DNA of 41,951 nucleotides from IMG/VR virus record IMGVR_UViG_3300032050_000284, positions 1 through 41,951 of that record. The stretch is one strand, 5' to 3'. Positions within the stretch are counted from its first letter, which is position 1; each line of letters begins with the position of its first letter. The translations under genes were made by a program, and so were the position numbers. Below are positions 1 to 9,791 of this stretch, in pieces. The notes under the pieces were generated by a model that did not search any database, was not told the DNA's origin, and saw only the letters and a program-made list of their open reading frames with translations. The DNA comes from a virus.

Positions 1-3000
1 CCCAGAAACGTCGATAACATCTTCAATACTTAATATTTGGAATGCGCCGAACACTTTATAAAAAGATGGTAATCTATCTATCCAGAAGAGTTCCCCGACG
101 CGTAATCCACTAATTCCAGGTAATATGAGATCGCCGCCGATAGATAACGCTCCAGGACTTGCTCCAAACGCATTTGCAAAATTGCCATTTGCTGTGTCGG
201 TTATTTCAGCAACCATATATTCAGGGAACATTTCTACATACCTGAATATAGCTTGTAGATGTGGAAAGTCTCTAAGTTTTTTCTCTATTATTTCTTTTAC
301 TTTTTCTTCTTCTTGCATAATCTGGGTAGTTTGTTTAACCGTTTGTTTTGCACGTTCGCATTTCTTGCACAATTCTTTTCCATTGGCAATGTCAACGTCC
401 GAGGTCGGACCTAGTGCTAACCCAAAATTATTGGCAATTGAAATATTCAAATATTGCTGGTCAGTGCATCCAGTATTTGCCGGAACTTGGTTATTTGGAC
501 TGGGTTGAGTGGGTGTCGGTGTAGGCGCAGGTGTAGATGCAGGAACAGGTGTAGGTGTAGGTGCGGGTGTAGGTACCGTGACGCCGCTCAACGTTTGAGG
601 AGTTATTCCAAATTGAGTGGCTTTTTTATTTGTTACTTGTGTCAAATCTTCTACAGTTATAAACCCATCGCCACCAACATCCAATCCTCTATTTTGTGTG
701 TAAAAATCCGGACGACTAATTTCATATTCACTGGTCAATACTATGCCGGAAGGAATCGATGGGCTATTAGGTCGCAAATTACTCTGTTTTAGTGGGGTTT
801 GCAATCTTCCCGGTAAAAAAGTAACCGCATATAATTTTCCTGCACTATCCAATTTCACGCCACGTGGAGTAAATCGTTTGTAATATTGAAACACATAATC
901 TAATTGTTGTACTCTAGTCATTCTTCTGAGAGCGTCGGTTGTTGTATTTAACGCAAGTGCGGTCTTCGGCATGAATTGTATCAATCCACTGGCGCCGCCA
1001 TTCTTATTAAGTGCATTTGGTAGTATACCAGATTCATTTGCCATAACCTTCAACATGTCTTCCGGTCTACATCCAAGCTGATTACAAATTTGTACAAGTT
1101 TTTCTTTAAATCCTGGTTCACTGAGGGCATTTTGTAATGCATTCTTGCCTGCTGCCGTAGGACTATATCCAGTGGGGGCAGTAGGAGTTGGTGGTGCACA
1201 TTGTTCACATTTCTTACACACCTCACCATCCAATAATTTCTGTGCTTGTTCTTTTTCATCGTTCAACTGTTGGGTACGTTTATCTGTGGACGATTCTTCG
1301 GTAGAAATACCAGCTGCTTTACTACCTTGACCAGCAGTTTGTGCAGGCGTCTGTGAGTTTGCTTTTCCACATACACCATTTGCTGCCAATTGTGCAGCAC
1401 GTTGAGTTCTTGGTAAGATTGTCAAGTCCGGGCCCTGAGTACTATCTCCCTTTGGAGATAGTACTGTAATTGCATATAATTCACGTAACGTGTCATTAGG
1501 GTCGGATATCTTTGCAGTTTTTTGATTTGTATAATCGGCGGGGTCATCTGCACTACCGGTAGTAATTCCTACTTTATCCAAATCTTCCGGTTGTACAAGT
1601 CCTAATGTAGCTATTTGTGAAAATAATCGTTTTGGTAACGACAAATCTATATTACATTCTATTAATTCCGATCCTACCAATTGACCGCTTTTAGTATCCG
1701 TTCTAACGTATTTGTTAAATACATGTACTTTATCAATAAATTTAGAAACTGCATCTTGTGAGTTTTCTTTTACGTTGGAATCAATAACAATGTAATTATA
1801 TGACGGTTGTTTACTACCCAATGGTTCCACGGTGTCTAACGTTAAATCCCAATAATTTAACGTAGCTTGATTCATACGATCTAATAAATTAGTAATTCCA
1901 CGTACTATGGTATCGCCGCCAATCATCGACTCTACCACAGTTTTATGATTCAACCAAACCCCCGTACTTAAAAACGAACGGTCTTTCATCGGTTCTCCTT
2001 TTGAATCCCGTCCTTTATTGTAGTCCGGTGCTGCAGTATCGTACTGTCCAATTGCTTTGAATTTCTCCGATTCATCTGTAGGTTCCAGTAAGTTCCTTCC
2101 TCCTAATGCGGCAGATTTATACTGGTCATTTGCAGCCGCCAATTCTGCCGCTTCTTCGTTTACAATAATCATAATCGACGGGTCAATTGACCGTAAATAT
2201 TTATTGTATCCAGCAAACGGTTCTAACGGATCGTCGATTGCACTATTTGTTGCAACAGGACCATCTCGTTCAGGACCATTTGCATATGGTAACAACATTC
2301 CAATTTTTTCTAAAACATCTTTTTCTACGACGGTAGTAAAAATACGTTTTAAACCAAATTCCGCGTTATTCAATACCACATTTACAAAAAATCGCCACGT
2401 CATGAAATAGGCATCTTCCAAATCTGCAAAGGTATTTTGGTTAACGGTGGGTTTCTTTTTTTCTGCGTCAGGAGCTTTAGGATCACCTTCTTTCACGTTT
2501 CCTTGTGCAAAACGTTGCACGTGACCTTGCCACTCTTTTAATTTACTTCCAGCTTCAACGTCGTCTAATAATGTTTTTAAATTTAGGCCTGTTGCAGTTT
2601 CTGCAAAATACGAGTATACACTATTCGTGTCCGACGCACAGAAAAATTTAGTTGATGCATCTTTTGCAGGAACTACGGTATTTTTTGTTGAGTAGGCCCA
2701 TGAATCCTCTGAGGAGCCAACGATTTTAACTATCGATTGAAAAGACCCATCTGGTAATGTCGTGATTGTAAAGTTTGAAACTCGGCCGAACATCCACATG
2801 TATTGTCCGCTTGATGGATACACATAGTTCTCTAAAATATCTTGTAGTGAAAAATTATTTTTAGCAATACGAGTTAATATATCTAGTGTTCGATTTTTGT
2901 CGTGCCATGGGAACATTGCATAGGAAATATCAGGCAATTCCCCGGTCGCATCCATTCCTATAGATTCTAAAGCAAATTGTTGCCCCCATTCCACTATCAT

Positions 3001-3516
3001 ACCCACACCGGGTATCAAGAACGTTTTTTGTAAACTTTCCAATTGTGCTAATGATGGAATATTGACGGTAAGTTGTGCATGTGCCAGTAATCCATTCTTG
3101 TTTCTGCCAACAGTTAGATTAGTTATACCAGGCGGGGGAATTCTTATAAATTCTTTTGAATTTGTGAATAGTTCTGCACGATAATCGAACACTTGTGATG
3201 CAATTACGTCTACGTCATTTTTAGCGTAAATACGTCGAGTTTTTCCATTTGCATACGTATAGCCAATTAACGGTGAATCACTTCCCTGCGACGAATATAT
3301 ATCTTCATATTTAACGTCTTGGTCAATTGCATGTAATCCTAATGTAAATCCTATACCACCATCTAATAAGGGTACACCGGGACCACCAATTGTCGTAGTA
3401 GCTTTAACGAACGGCATTCCCACCTGTGTCGTGTTATTTAACTTCGAGCGTGCACGTAGTATTGCTTGTATATTTTCGTTTATTACTTTATAGTCAAAAG
3501 AACCGGATGTGTGCAT
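1..3516 (-). CDS. Giant baseplate hub protein with embedded transglycosylase-like domain (3'-partial)
   Basis: Reading the minus strand from ATG at 3516 gives 1172 codons with no stop up to the window edge, so the C-terminus lies outside. The N-terminal part (about residues 1-250) looks like a gp27-type hub: a motif running from PPPGITNLTVG to PGVGMIVEWGQQ resembles hub proteins of large T4-like phages. Around residues 805-900 there is a lytic-transglycosylase-like (goose-lysozyme/SLT) domain with MANESG, where Glu828 is the probable catalytic acid, followed by GASGLIQFMP, the usual SLT substrate-cleft motif. A single EF-hand/dockerin-like loop (DVGGDGFITVED, residues 946-957) and a Pro/Thr linker (about 980-1002) follow. 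Two CKKCE motifs (Cys767/770/773 and Cys1050/1053) flank the lytic region. The ATG lies 2 nt after the LysM gene, so translation is probably coupled. Role inferred: central spike/hub that digests peptidoglycan during injection, like T4 gp27 plus gp5. Domain calls are by eye. Confidence 0.85.
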   Translation of the reverse strand, partial: MHTSGSFDYKVINENIQAILRARSKLNNTTQVGMPFVKATTTIGGPGVPLLDGGIGFTLGLHAIDQDVKYEDIYSSQGSDSPLIGYTYANGKTRRIYAKNDVDVIASQVFDYRAELFTNSKEFIRIPPPGITNLTVGRNKNGLLAHAQLTVNIPSLAQLESLQKTFLIPGVGMIVEWGQQFALESIGMDATGELPDISYAMFPWHDKNRTLDILTRIAKNNFSLQDILENYVYPSSGQYMWMFGRVSNFTITTLPDGSFQSIVKIVGSSEDSWAYSTKNTVVPAKDASTKFFCASDTNSVYSYFAETATGLNLKTLLDDVEAGSKLKEWQGHVQRFAQGNVKEGDPKAPDAEKKKPTVNQNTFADLEDAYFMTWRFFVNVVLNNAEFGLKRIFTTVVEKDVLEKIGMLLPYANGPERDGPVATNSAIDDPLEPFAGYNKYLRSIDPSIMIIVNEEAAELAAANDQYKSAALGGRNLLEPTDESEKFKAIGQYDTAAPDYNKGRDSKGEPMKDRSFLSTGVWLNHKTVVESMIGGDTIVRGITNLLDRMNQATLNYWDLTLDTVEPLGSKQPSYNYIVIDSNVKENSQDAVSKFIDKVHVFNKYVRTDTKSGQLVGSELIECNIDLSLPKRLFSQIATLGLVQPEDLDKVGITTGSADDPADYTNQKTAKISDPNDTLRELYAITVLSPKGDSTQGPDLTILPRTQRAAQLAANGVCGKANSQTPAQTAGQGSKAAGISTEESSTDKRTQQLNDEKEQAQKLLDGEVCKKCEQCAPPTPTAPTGYSPTAAGKNALQNALSEPGFKEKLVQICNQLGCRPEDMLKVMANESGILPNALNKNGGASGLIQFMPKTALALNTTTDALRRMTRVQQLDYVFQYYKRFTPRGVKLDSAGKLYAVTFLPGRLQTPLKQSNLRPNSPSIPSGIVLTSEYEISRPDFYTQNRGLDVGGDGFITVEDLTQVTNKKATQFGITPQTLSGVTVPTPAPTPTPVPASTPAPTPTPTQPSPNNQVPANTGCTDQQYLNISIANNFGLALGPTSDVDIANGKELCKKCERAKQTVKQTTQIMQEEEKVKEIIEKKLRDFPHLQAIFRYVEMFPEYMVAEITDTANGNFANAFGASPGALSIGGDLILPGISGLRVGELFWIDRLPSFYKVFGAFQILSIEDVIDVSG

Positions 3517-3518
3517 AA

Positions 3519-3782
3519 TTAATATGTTTGAGGTATTGTAATCAATGTTCCTGGTTTAATAAATATTGAACCATTTAGTCCATCATTAGCATTAGCAATG
3601 ACATACCATAAGGTTGCTGAACCGAGATACTTGTAAGCTAATGTGTCCCATCTATCACCCATCCGTGCTTCGTGTACGTATTCCAACTCATCTTGTTTTG
3701 GGTCTAATGGGATAGCAGAACTATAGTATCGTTTTCCTGCATCGGTTCGATTGATTCCTATATTATTTAAATATCGTGCCAT
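3519..3782 (-). CDS. Baseplate wedge protein, gp53-like, with LysM domain
   Basis: About 87 residues from ATG 3782, which begins one nt after the TAA of the upstream gene. A GTG at 3794 in the same frame would add four residues, but it lies inside the upstream gene and looks less likely; the GTGGA stretch there can serve as ribosome binding site for 3782. The C-terminal half is a LysM-like module: GDRWDTLAYKYLG, then LWYVIANAN, then GTLITIPQ at the end. T4 gp53 and equivalent proteins of contractile injection systems are small baseplate proteins built around LysM, usually encoded beside the hub, as here. The role is structural, clamping wedge and hub in the baseplate. No peptidoglycan-cleaving residues are expected or seen. 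Confidence 0.8.
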   Translation of the reverse strand: MARYLNNIGINRTDAGKRYYSSAIPLDPKQDELEYVHEARMGDRWDTLAYKYLGSATLWYVIANANDGLNGSIFIKPGTLITIPQTY

Positions 3783-3783
3783 A

Positions 3784-6033
3784 TTAGTTTCCACTCATCC
3801 TATTTGCTGCGGCAGTAATTGCCATAGTAGCCCGTCTAAATTCTTCTCGGCGATTAGCCTGTGTAAGTCCAATGTTTTGCACCGTTACTGTATCCCCTCG
3901 GTTATTTGCAGCCACTATTGCCGCGGTATAATCTCTATCTTGCTGGTCAAACCCCTGTAATGTTCGGGTTAGTATGTTATCGGAAATTGGTTGATCATTC
4001 TTGGGTAGTGTATCATCATTAGCACCGGCAGTTGGTATTCGTTCCGAGAATCCGTCCAGTTTCTCCGTTATACCATAGAACGGCGAATCTGCTATTCTTG
4101 ACGCCTTCTCAACCAACGTGAAGTTCATAGATACAACCGCAGAAATAGGAACCTGTTTACCGGAATCCAATTCCCATGTTTCCGAGAGTTCCGAAAAATT
4201 TGTATTTACTGCCGTAATATACGCAGGTTGGTCTACGTATACATTTCCTACCGTCATTCGAACTATGTTGGGTTGGAAGATGCCTTTATTAAATCCATAC
4301 GGATATGCCATACCGGTTAGATAATTTAATCTTCTCCACATTCCATCCAATTCCTCTTTGGAAAATGCAACTAGTCCTAGTTTAAATGAAACATCACGTT
4401 GCACCCCCGTGTAATAAATAAATTGCTCCATTCTACCAATATATTGCAATGGATTGTATTTTGGATTTACCGTTTGTTGCAAATCTCTTATATATGCACG
4501 AAATCTAACATGTCCATCCTTTCCCATTGCAAACGATACAACGATGGGATCATCAAAATCATTATTTATTCGATTATACGCTTCTTTTGAAACTGCAGAA
4601 TTTTTCGCACCAGTTACTATGTTTGAGTCATCTTTTATGTAAGATATTTTTCTTCGTCTAAAATCACTCCCTAATGCAACGAATTCTGCATTCGTAGATA
4701 CGCCGTCTTTAATTGCATCAGAATTTGCCAATCGTACAGTACCCTCACCGTATGTAAAATATTTTACATATGATATCGCGTCACCAATCAAATGTGTTGG
4801 AATTTGACCAACAGTTGGTTTTAACGTTTCATTGATATATGCAGCTTGATTACCTTCTAACGCAATAGTTTCTAACGAAGAACTAGATTCATATTTTTCT
4901 TCTAAAACCTTTCTGTCTGGTATTACTTTTGGTCGTATTTCTTTTAATCCTGCTAGGGTGGGTGTTCTTTCATACCGCACCCCCGTTCCATAATCAACAT
5001 ACTTGTCTATAGGTATATTTTTTTCTAGGATCGTCTGAGTATTTGATCGTTTATACGTTTCTAACAGATCAACTTTTTTAGCAGCGGCCGTTCTTGATTG
5101 TCGAAAAACGTTTAAAAGTAATTTACCCGAAGAACTTCGGATAGGATATTCTACTGCAGCAATATATAAGTTTCCAGTTTGTCCAACATGTGTCCAAGTA
5201 GACTCTCCATCAGTATTTCTAAGATATGTGACATACGTATCATTTAATTTTGGATAGTAGTTCGGCATGTAATTAGTAACATATTTGTTATCTAATTTAG
5301 AATTTAATATTACTTGATTGGCCATTGCATAGCCACTTTTCGACGTAGTGTTACCACTGAATAATGTGGTTATTGCTCCCCGTAACCCAAGTTTAGACAG
5401 TTCTGGACGAGATTCGTCAAAGTCTTTTATGCCGTCACCAACACTACGTTTTGATTTTACTGCAGAAACTACTTGACCGATGACAGGAATTTTTTTAATT
5501 AAACTTTTTATACTAATTGCTTGTGTTGCTTTATTATATGTTTCTTCTTGTAACTGTCCAATTTTTCGTAAACTAGCAACATCCTTCTTCTGTGCACCAG
5601 AACCAAGCAATCTGTTAGTCAGTGCATTACTACCCAATAATGCACGAGCAATTCCACGAGCAGTTATTGGAATATCAATCATTCGCTTCGTGTGAATGAA
5701 TGGAACTGCGTTGGATATGTGAAATGCAGGATTTATAATACGTGTAGATTCAAACGTATTGCCTGTCTGTAATAATTGTTGCTTGGCTAAAAATTTCAAT
5801 CCACGGGTACTGGCAGTAAACAACGTCATACGCTTTACATCATTAAACGCACTTGCTACAGGTGTAGAACGACTTTCGGCCGGATTCCAGTATCCGTTTC
5901 CTGGTGCACGGACAATCAATGGATCATCATTGCGACCCGAACTGGGTTTACCGTTATCGAATTTAGTTTTTGCACCTGAGTACAAATCACTTACTTTTTC
6001 ATTGAATCGCTGTTCTAGATTCTTTAACGACAT
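3784..6033 (-). CDS. Baseplate/tail-tube cap-like structural protein (749 aa)
   Basis: 749 residues, lying between the tape measure and the LysM wedge gene. The N-terminus is basic and polar, with a stretch (about 85-135) of mixed hydrophobic helices. The C-terminal third (about 500-690) carries a pattern seen in tube-initiator/cap proteins of large myoviruses (T4 gp48/gp54 type): YIGRMEQFIYYTGVQRD, then SFKLGLVAFSKEELD, a tyrosine/proline segment, MTVGNVYVDQPAYITAVN, and a final SMNFTLVEK strand. This fits a tube-like beta-barrel that starts or caps the tail tube. The middle section (about 200-500) is not recognised. The stop is immediately followed by the start of the LysM gene. Position and C-terminal pattern support a baseplate role; exact equivalence to a T4 gene is inference. 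Confidence 0.65.
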   Translation of the reverse strand: MSLKNLEQRFNEKVSDLYSGAKTKFDNGKPSSGRNDDPLIVRAPGNGYWNPAESRSTPVASAFNDVKRMTLFTASTRGLKFLAKQQLLQTGNTFESTRIINPAFHISNAVPFIHTKRMIDIPITARGIARALLGSNALTNRLLGSGAQKKDVASLRKIGQLQEETYNKATQAISIKSLIKKIPVIGQVVSAVKSKRSVGDGIKDFDESRPELSKLGLRGAITTLFSGNTTSKSGYAMANQVILNSKLDNKYVTNYMPNYYPKLNDTYVTYLRNTDGESTWTHVGQTGNLYIAAVEYPIRSSSGKLLLNVFRQSRTAAAKKVDLLETYKRSNTQTILEKNIPIDKYVDYGTGVRYERTPTLAGLKEIRPKVIPDRKVLEEKYESSSSLETIALEGNQAAYINETLKPTVGQIPTHLIGDAISYVKYFTYGEGTVRLANSDAIKDGVSTNAEFVALGSDFRRRKISYIKDDSNIVTGAKNSAVSKEAYNRINNDFDDPIVVSFAMGKDGHVRFRAYIRDLQQTVNPKYNPLQYIGRMEQFIYYTGVQRDVSFKLGLVAFSKEELDGMWRRLNYLTGMAYPYGFNKGIFQPNIVRMTVGNVYVDQPAYITAVNTNFSELSETWELDSGKQVPISAVVSMNFTLVEKASRIADSPFYGITEKLDGFSERIPTAGANDDTLPKNDQPISDNILTRTLQGFDQQDRDYTAAIVAANNRGDTVTVQNIGLTQANRREEFRRATMAITAAANRMSGN

Positions 6034-6046
6034 AATGTATTCTCAG

Positions 6047-9000
6047 TTATCTTGATTGTACTCTAAACACCCCTGTGGACGCCGCAATTTCTGCAGTATT
6101 CACCAATACTTTACCCACTTTATTACCATCCATATTTATTTGAATACCTTGTAGTGCATTAATAAAATTATTTAGTTTTTGTTCTATTCCACTAGTGTCT
6201 ACTTTTATTGTCGGTTGTTGTGTAGTTCCTTCACGAGACTGTGGGAACATTCCACCGGCCAACATTGCTGCCAAATTAGGAAGATTTCCAGCCGTCATCA
6301 TTTCAGGAGTAATTTGTGGTACTGTTTGTTTTTTCTTCCCAAACAATCCACCCACAAATTTACCTACCTTTGACCCCATCATAGAACCAATCATTGTACC
6401 AACACCAGGAATTGGAATTGCACTTCCAAGTGCACCACCAATAAACTTTCCAATCCCACCTTTAGCCAACGAACCTAACGCACCACGTACTCCACCCGTT
6501 TTATAAGCAGAAAATACGTCCATGGCATCTGCTACCATTGGTGCCTTACGAGTAGCCATTCCAACTCCCCGATTAGTAAGATAATCTTTTAGTCCACCCG
6601 TCCCACCTTGTCTATAAGTACCGATTAGATTTGACGCTTCTGGCATATACTTGGAAAAGCCTGGTACTCTACTATTAAGTAGATTCAATCCTTTATCTTT
6701 TGCACCTGTACGAGACATTAATTTAGAAATCGTTCCTATTGGAAGTTTTTTACTTCCCACCAAATCATCTGCATATGTTATTTTACGACCTTTCAGATAT
6801 GCCTCACCAGCTAACGCACTGCCGACGGCTTCTGCTATTACTGCACCAGGACCGGTAGGACTTGCTAAAGTGGCCGCTTGAGCGCCACCGACAGCCGATG
6901 CTGCATAATATCCGAGTGCTACTTTAATTGATTTTTTGAGATCTTTGGTCGTCTTATATTCATCATTAGCTACCATGATTGCTGATACAACATCCCCGAG
7001 TAAAGGAATCGCATTGGTCGCCATTCTGGCCGTTGCATTACTGATGGCTTTTCCTGCTGCTTTTGCCGCAGTGTCACGAGTAACGGTAACTACCGTATCC
7101 TTTGCCACATCCTTTGCTGATTGTGCAATAGACCCATATGGACGTTTTTCTGTTCCTACTAAATCGTCTGCATAGGCAATAATATTATCTTTATCGTTTA
7201 ATGCAATAATACCGGCAGGCGTTACTAATGAACGCTTCCCATAACCAGGTTTGGCAATAACGTCATCGCCCGTTGATACTTTTGGTTTGGCTGCGGCTGG
7301 TTTAGTACTAAACCAGCTGGTGAAGGAATCCCACATTTTACCTACGGAATTACCTGCAGAATCTAGAGCTGTAGAAAATCTTTTCGTGATATTCGTGTTC
7401 ACCCACGAAGCCAACTTATCACCTAAAATTGCTCCGCCTAGACCACCTAAAAATCCACCTATAGCTATTCCCCAAGGACCGCCGATTGCACCTAATTTAG
7501 CTCCAAGAAGAGCGCCACCGTATGCACCTCCAAATGCTCCCCCCGTTGAGAGTGCGGCTGCCGTAGCTGCCGTTCCTTTACCAGTTCCTTCGGCACGTTC
7601 TTGCTGGTAAGTTTGATATCCACTGTACAATCCAGCAGCTGCACCAAATAGTCTTCCTCCCAAACGGGTTGCTTTAGATAAAGGAAGTTTTGTACTTGTA
7701 TCAAGTTTAGTTGCTAATTTACTTGCAACTGATGCAAACTTACTTGAACCCACTCTTGTTGCTATTCTACTTGATAGAATTCTCTTACCCAATTTACTGC
7801 GTGAAAAAAACCTTCTAGCAAGTCGGCTTCGTGCACGTAAACGAGTTCCCTTTCCTCTGGGCCCCTGTCCTCTGGATCCAGTATCCACGTCCGGTATATT
7901 AGTTACATTACCGAATTTAGTGTTTCTTTCAATCAACCTTAATAATATATTTGCTAGTCCTATTCCACTAGCCACTGCCTGCACTGCTTTAACAGTTGCT
8001 TCGGCACGATCAACTGCAGTACTTAACCATTCATTCGTCTTTTTTTGCAGGTCTACGGTATCTTCACCCCCGCCGTCCACCGTCTCTCCACTCATTGCCA
8101 ACATATCGCTGATATTTAGACCGAATGCATTTTCCAACGCCAATCGTTCAGACCGACGAAGTTTCGTAATATCTTTTCCGGTGGCCGCTAATTGTGATCG
8201 AAGTTCATCAAATAATGCAGCATCGTCCCCAGTTTCGGCAATTTCTGCCAATCGACTGGAATCAAATCCGAATCCCATTGCTCCCAGTTCGGCTTGACTT
8301 TCTAGGAATCCTTCAAAGTCATTAATCAGATTATCACCGAATTGACTAATCTTACTGAGTTCGACACCTATTTTCTTTGCATCTGCTAATGCACGTATCA
8401 TCTGTGTGGAGAAACGTGCCCCATTTTTTGCTAATAGTTCAGAATTCTTTGCAATTTCTTGCATAGCAACTTTAGACGACAATCCTTTCTTGGCAAATTC
8501 AGAAACAAATTTGTCAGTCTGTTCTTGCGCTTTATTTGCATCACCTCGGGTTTGTGTTAAGAATACCCGACGAGCAGTTGCTAATTGCTCCGTAGTTACA
8601 CCCATCTTTACTGCTTCCTGTGCCATCTTGGTTGCAGCTTCCGATGTGAGTAGTCCACCAAATTGATCTTGGAAGTCTTGCTGCGCTTGTGCAATTTGCT
8701 CCATAGTAACACCGGGACCAGACTTTCCACCCGGTAACAATGCACTTGCAAAACTGTCTACGCTTGATTTTAAATTACTAAAATTTATTTCTGTTGCACG
8801 AGCGGCAGAAATACCGAACTGTTGTTGGGTTTTTCTAACCGAAGCCACTAATCCTTCAAACGTGTCGGCAACTTTTAAAATACCCTCCGCCATCCGTCCA
8901 AATTTTAAGTTTTTAACTTCTTCGGATTTTAGTTCAATCTGGTTTGTAAATTTATCTACGGCATCCGTAGATTTTTGATACGCCGTGCGAGCTTTTTTTT

Positions 9001-9418
9001 TCGTCTCTGCTAATGTTTCATTATCTTTCAGTAACGTTTTAAGCTCGTCATTTTGTGCTTGAGTTCTTTGAGTACCAAGTTTGTGTAAATCGGTAAGTTT
9101 TTGTTTATTTGCCGCCTTAAAGTCATTATGAGCTTTTTCGGCATCTTTGAAATGTCGTTCGTCTTGTTTTAGTTTTGCCCTTGCATAGTCTAACTGACGT
9201 TGTTTTAATTGAATACTTTTTTCTTTTAATTTGATATCTTCTGTATCGAATCGAATTCCCTGTATTATACCAGCTATACTTTTTGTAACAAAGTCAGCCT
9301 TTCGTGTTAACGTATTCGTAAGTCGTTGCTGTGAGGCCGTCATCGAACGTGTCATTTCACTCGTTCGACGTAATTCTCTTTCAAGTCTCTCCAGTTCTTC
9401 CTTAACTCTATCGGCCAT
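6047..9418 (-). CDS. Tail tape measure protein (1123 aa)
   Basis: 1123 residues with the classic tape-measure make-up. A long charged coiled coil fills about residues 1-200, with heptad-like runs of Lys, Glu, Leu and Gln. A helical middle part follows, then a basic Arg/Ser segment at about 510-560. Two Gly/Ala-rich hydrophobic blocks follow (about 586-673 and 976-1033); such blocks are thought to pass into or through the inner membrane during injection. A short motif occurs twice, AYADDLVGTEKRPYGSI near 750 and TYADDLVGSKKLPIGTI near 885, suggesting an internal duplication. At about 1.5 angstrom per residue the family rule gives a tail near 170 nm, an estimate only. It lies downstream of the gp26-like gene and upstream of the baseplate genes, the usual place. 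Confidence 0.88.
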   Translation of the reverse strand: MADRVKEELERLERELRRTSEMTRSMTASQQRLTNTLTRKADFVTKSIAGIIQGIRFDTEDIKLKEKSIQLKQRQLDYARAKLKQDERHFKDAEKAHNDFKAANKQKLTDLHKLGTQRTQAQNDELKTLLKDNETLAETKKKARTAYQKSTDAVDKFTNQIELKSEEVKNLKFGRMAEGILKVADTFEGLVASVRKTQQQFGISAARATEINFSNLKSSVDSFASALLPGGKSGPGVTMEQIAQAQQDFQDQFGGLLTSEAATKMAQEAVKMGVTTEQLATARRVFLTQTRGDANKAQEQTDKFVSEFAKKGLSSKVAMQEIAKNSELLAKNGARFSTQMIRALADAKKIGVELSKISQFGDNLINDFEGFLESQAELGAMGFGFDSSRLAEIAETGDDAALFDELRSQLAATGKDITKLRRSERLALENAFGLNISDMLAMSGETVDGGGEDTVDLQKKTNEWLSTAVDRAEATVKAVQAVASGIGLANILLRLIERNTKFGNVTNIPDVDTGSRGQGPRGKGTRLRARSRLARRFFSRSKLGKRILSSRIATRVGSSKFASVASKLATKLDTSTKLPLSKATRLGGRLFGAAAGLYSGYQTYQQERAEGTGKGTAATAAALSTGGAFGGAYGGALLGAKLGAIGGPWGIAIGGFLGGLGGAILGDKLASWVNTNITKRFSTALDSAGNSVGKMWDSFTSWFSTKPAAAKPKVSTGDDVIAKPGYGKRSLVTPAGIIALNDKDNIIAYADDLVGTEKRPYGSIAQSAKDVAKDTVVTVTRDTAAKAAGKAISNATARMATNAIPLLGDVVSAIMVANDEYKTTKDLKKSIKVALGYYAASAVGGAQAATLASPTGPGAVIAEAVGSALAGEAYLKGRKITYADDLVGSKKLPIGTISKLMSRTGAKDKGLNLLNSRVPGFSKYMPEASNLIGTYRQGGTGGLKDYLTNRGVGMATRKAPMVADAMDVFSAYKTGGVRGALGSLAKGGIGKFIGGALGSAIPIPGVGTMIGSMMGSKVGKFVGGLFGKKKQTVPQITPEMMTAGNLPNLAAMLAGGMFPQSREGTTQQPTIKVDTSGIEQKLNNFINALQGIQINMDGNKVGKVLVNTAEIAASTGVFRVQSR

Positions 9419-9422
9419 TTAT

Positions 9423-9791
9423 TTACTCAAATAAAACGTGATATGTTGCCGCAAACAACGTCACAATATCACCAGAAGGAACCGTAACTAACGAAGTTCC
9501 CGATGGTGATATTCCTTTATATGACCTATTACCTTGTAGTTTGGCAATGGGAGAGCCAGACACAGCAATCCCCTTAAATATCAAATCACCAACCAATGTT
9601 GCTAATGGTTTACCAGTACGTGTTATTCCTGCATACAGTTTATTTCCTGATATGGTGTATAACGGACTTCCGGATACCGAAGCACCTTTGTATGCACGTG
9701 AATTTACTACCGTAAGAACCGGAGTTCCCGATACCGACATTCCCGCATATGCTTTAGTATTTTCTTCCAAAAGTTTCCGTAATAATATCAT
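9423..9791 (-). CDS. Small protein made of five exact 19-residue repeats
   Basis: 122 residues. After a short leader, residues 14-108 divide into five consecutive units of exactly 19 residues with consensus aromatic-x-G-x-x-x-(S/T)-G-x-P-(L/I/V)-x-(T/K)-(L/V/I)-x-G-(N/D). Example units are AYKGASVSGSPLYTISGNK and IFKGIAVSGSPIAKLQGNR. Each unit suggests two short beta strands joined by glycine turns, so a beta-solenoid, a small propeller or a beta-flower-like ring is likely. Its ATG overlaps the TGA of the preceding 68-codon frame by 4 nt (ATGA), so it is probably translationally coupled. It lies between the gp26-like gene and the tape measure, so a structural or assembly role in the tail is plausible. 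I do not recognise a characterised homologue. Confidence 0.8.
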   Translation of the reverse strand: MILLRKLLEENTKAYAGMSVSGTPVLTVVNSRAYKGASVSGSPLYTISGNKLYAGITRTGKPLATLVGDLIFKGIAVSGSPIAKLQGNRSYKGISPSGTSLVTVPSGDIVTLFAATYHVLFE

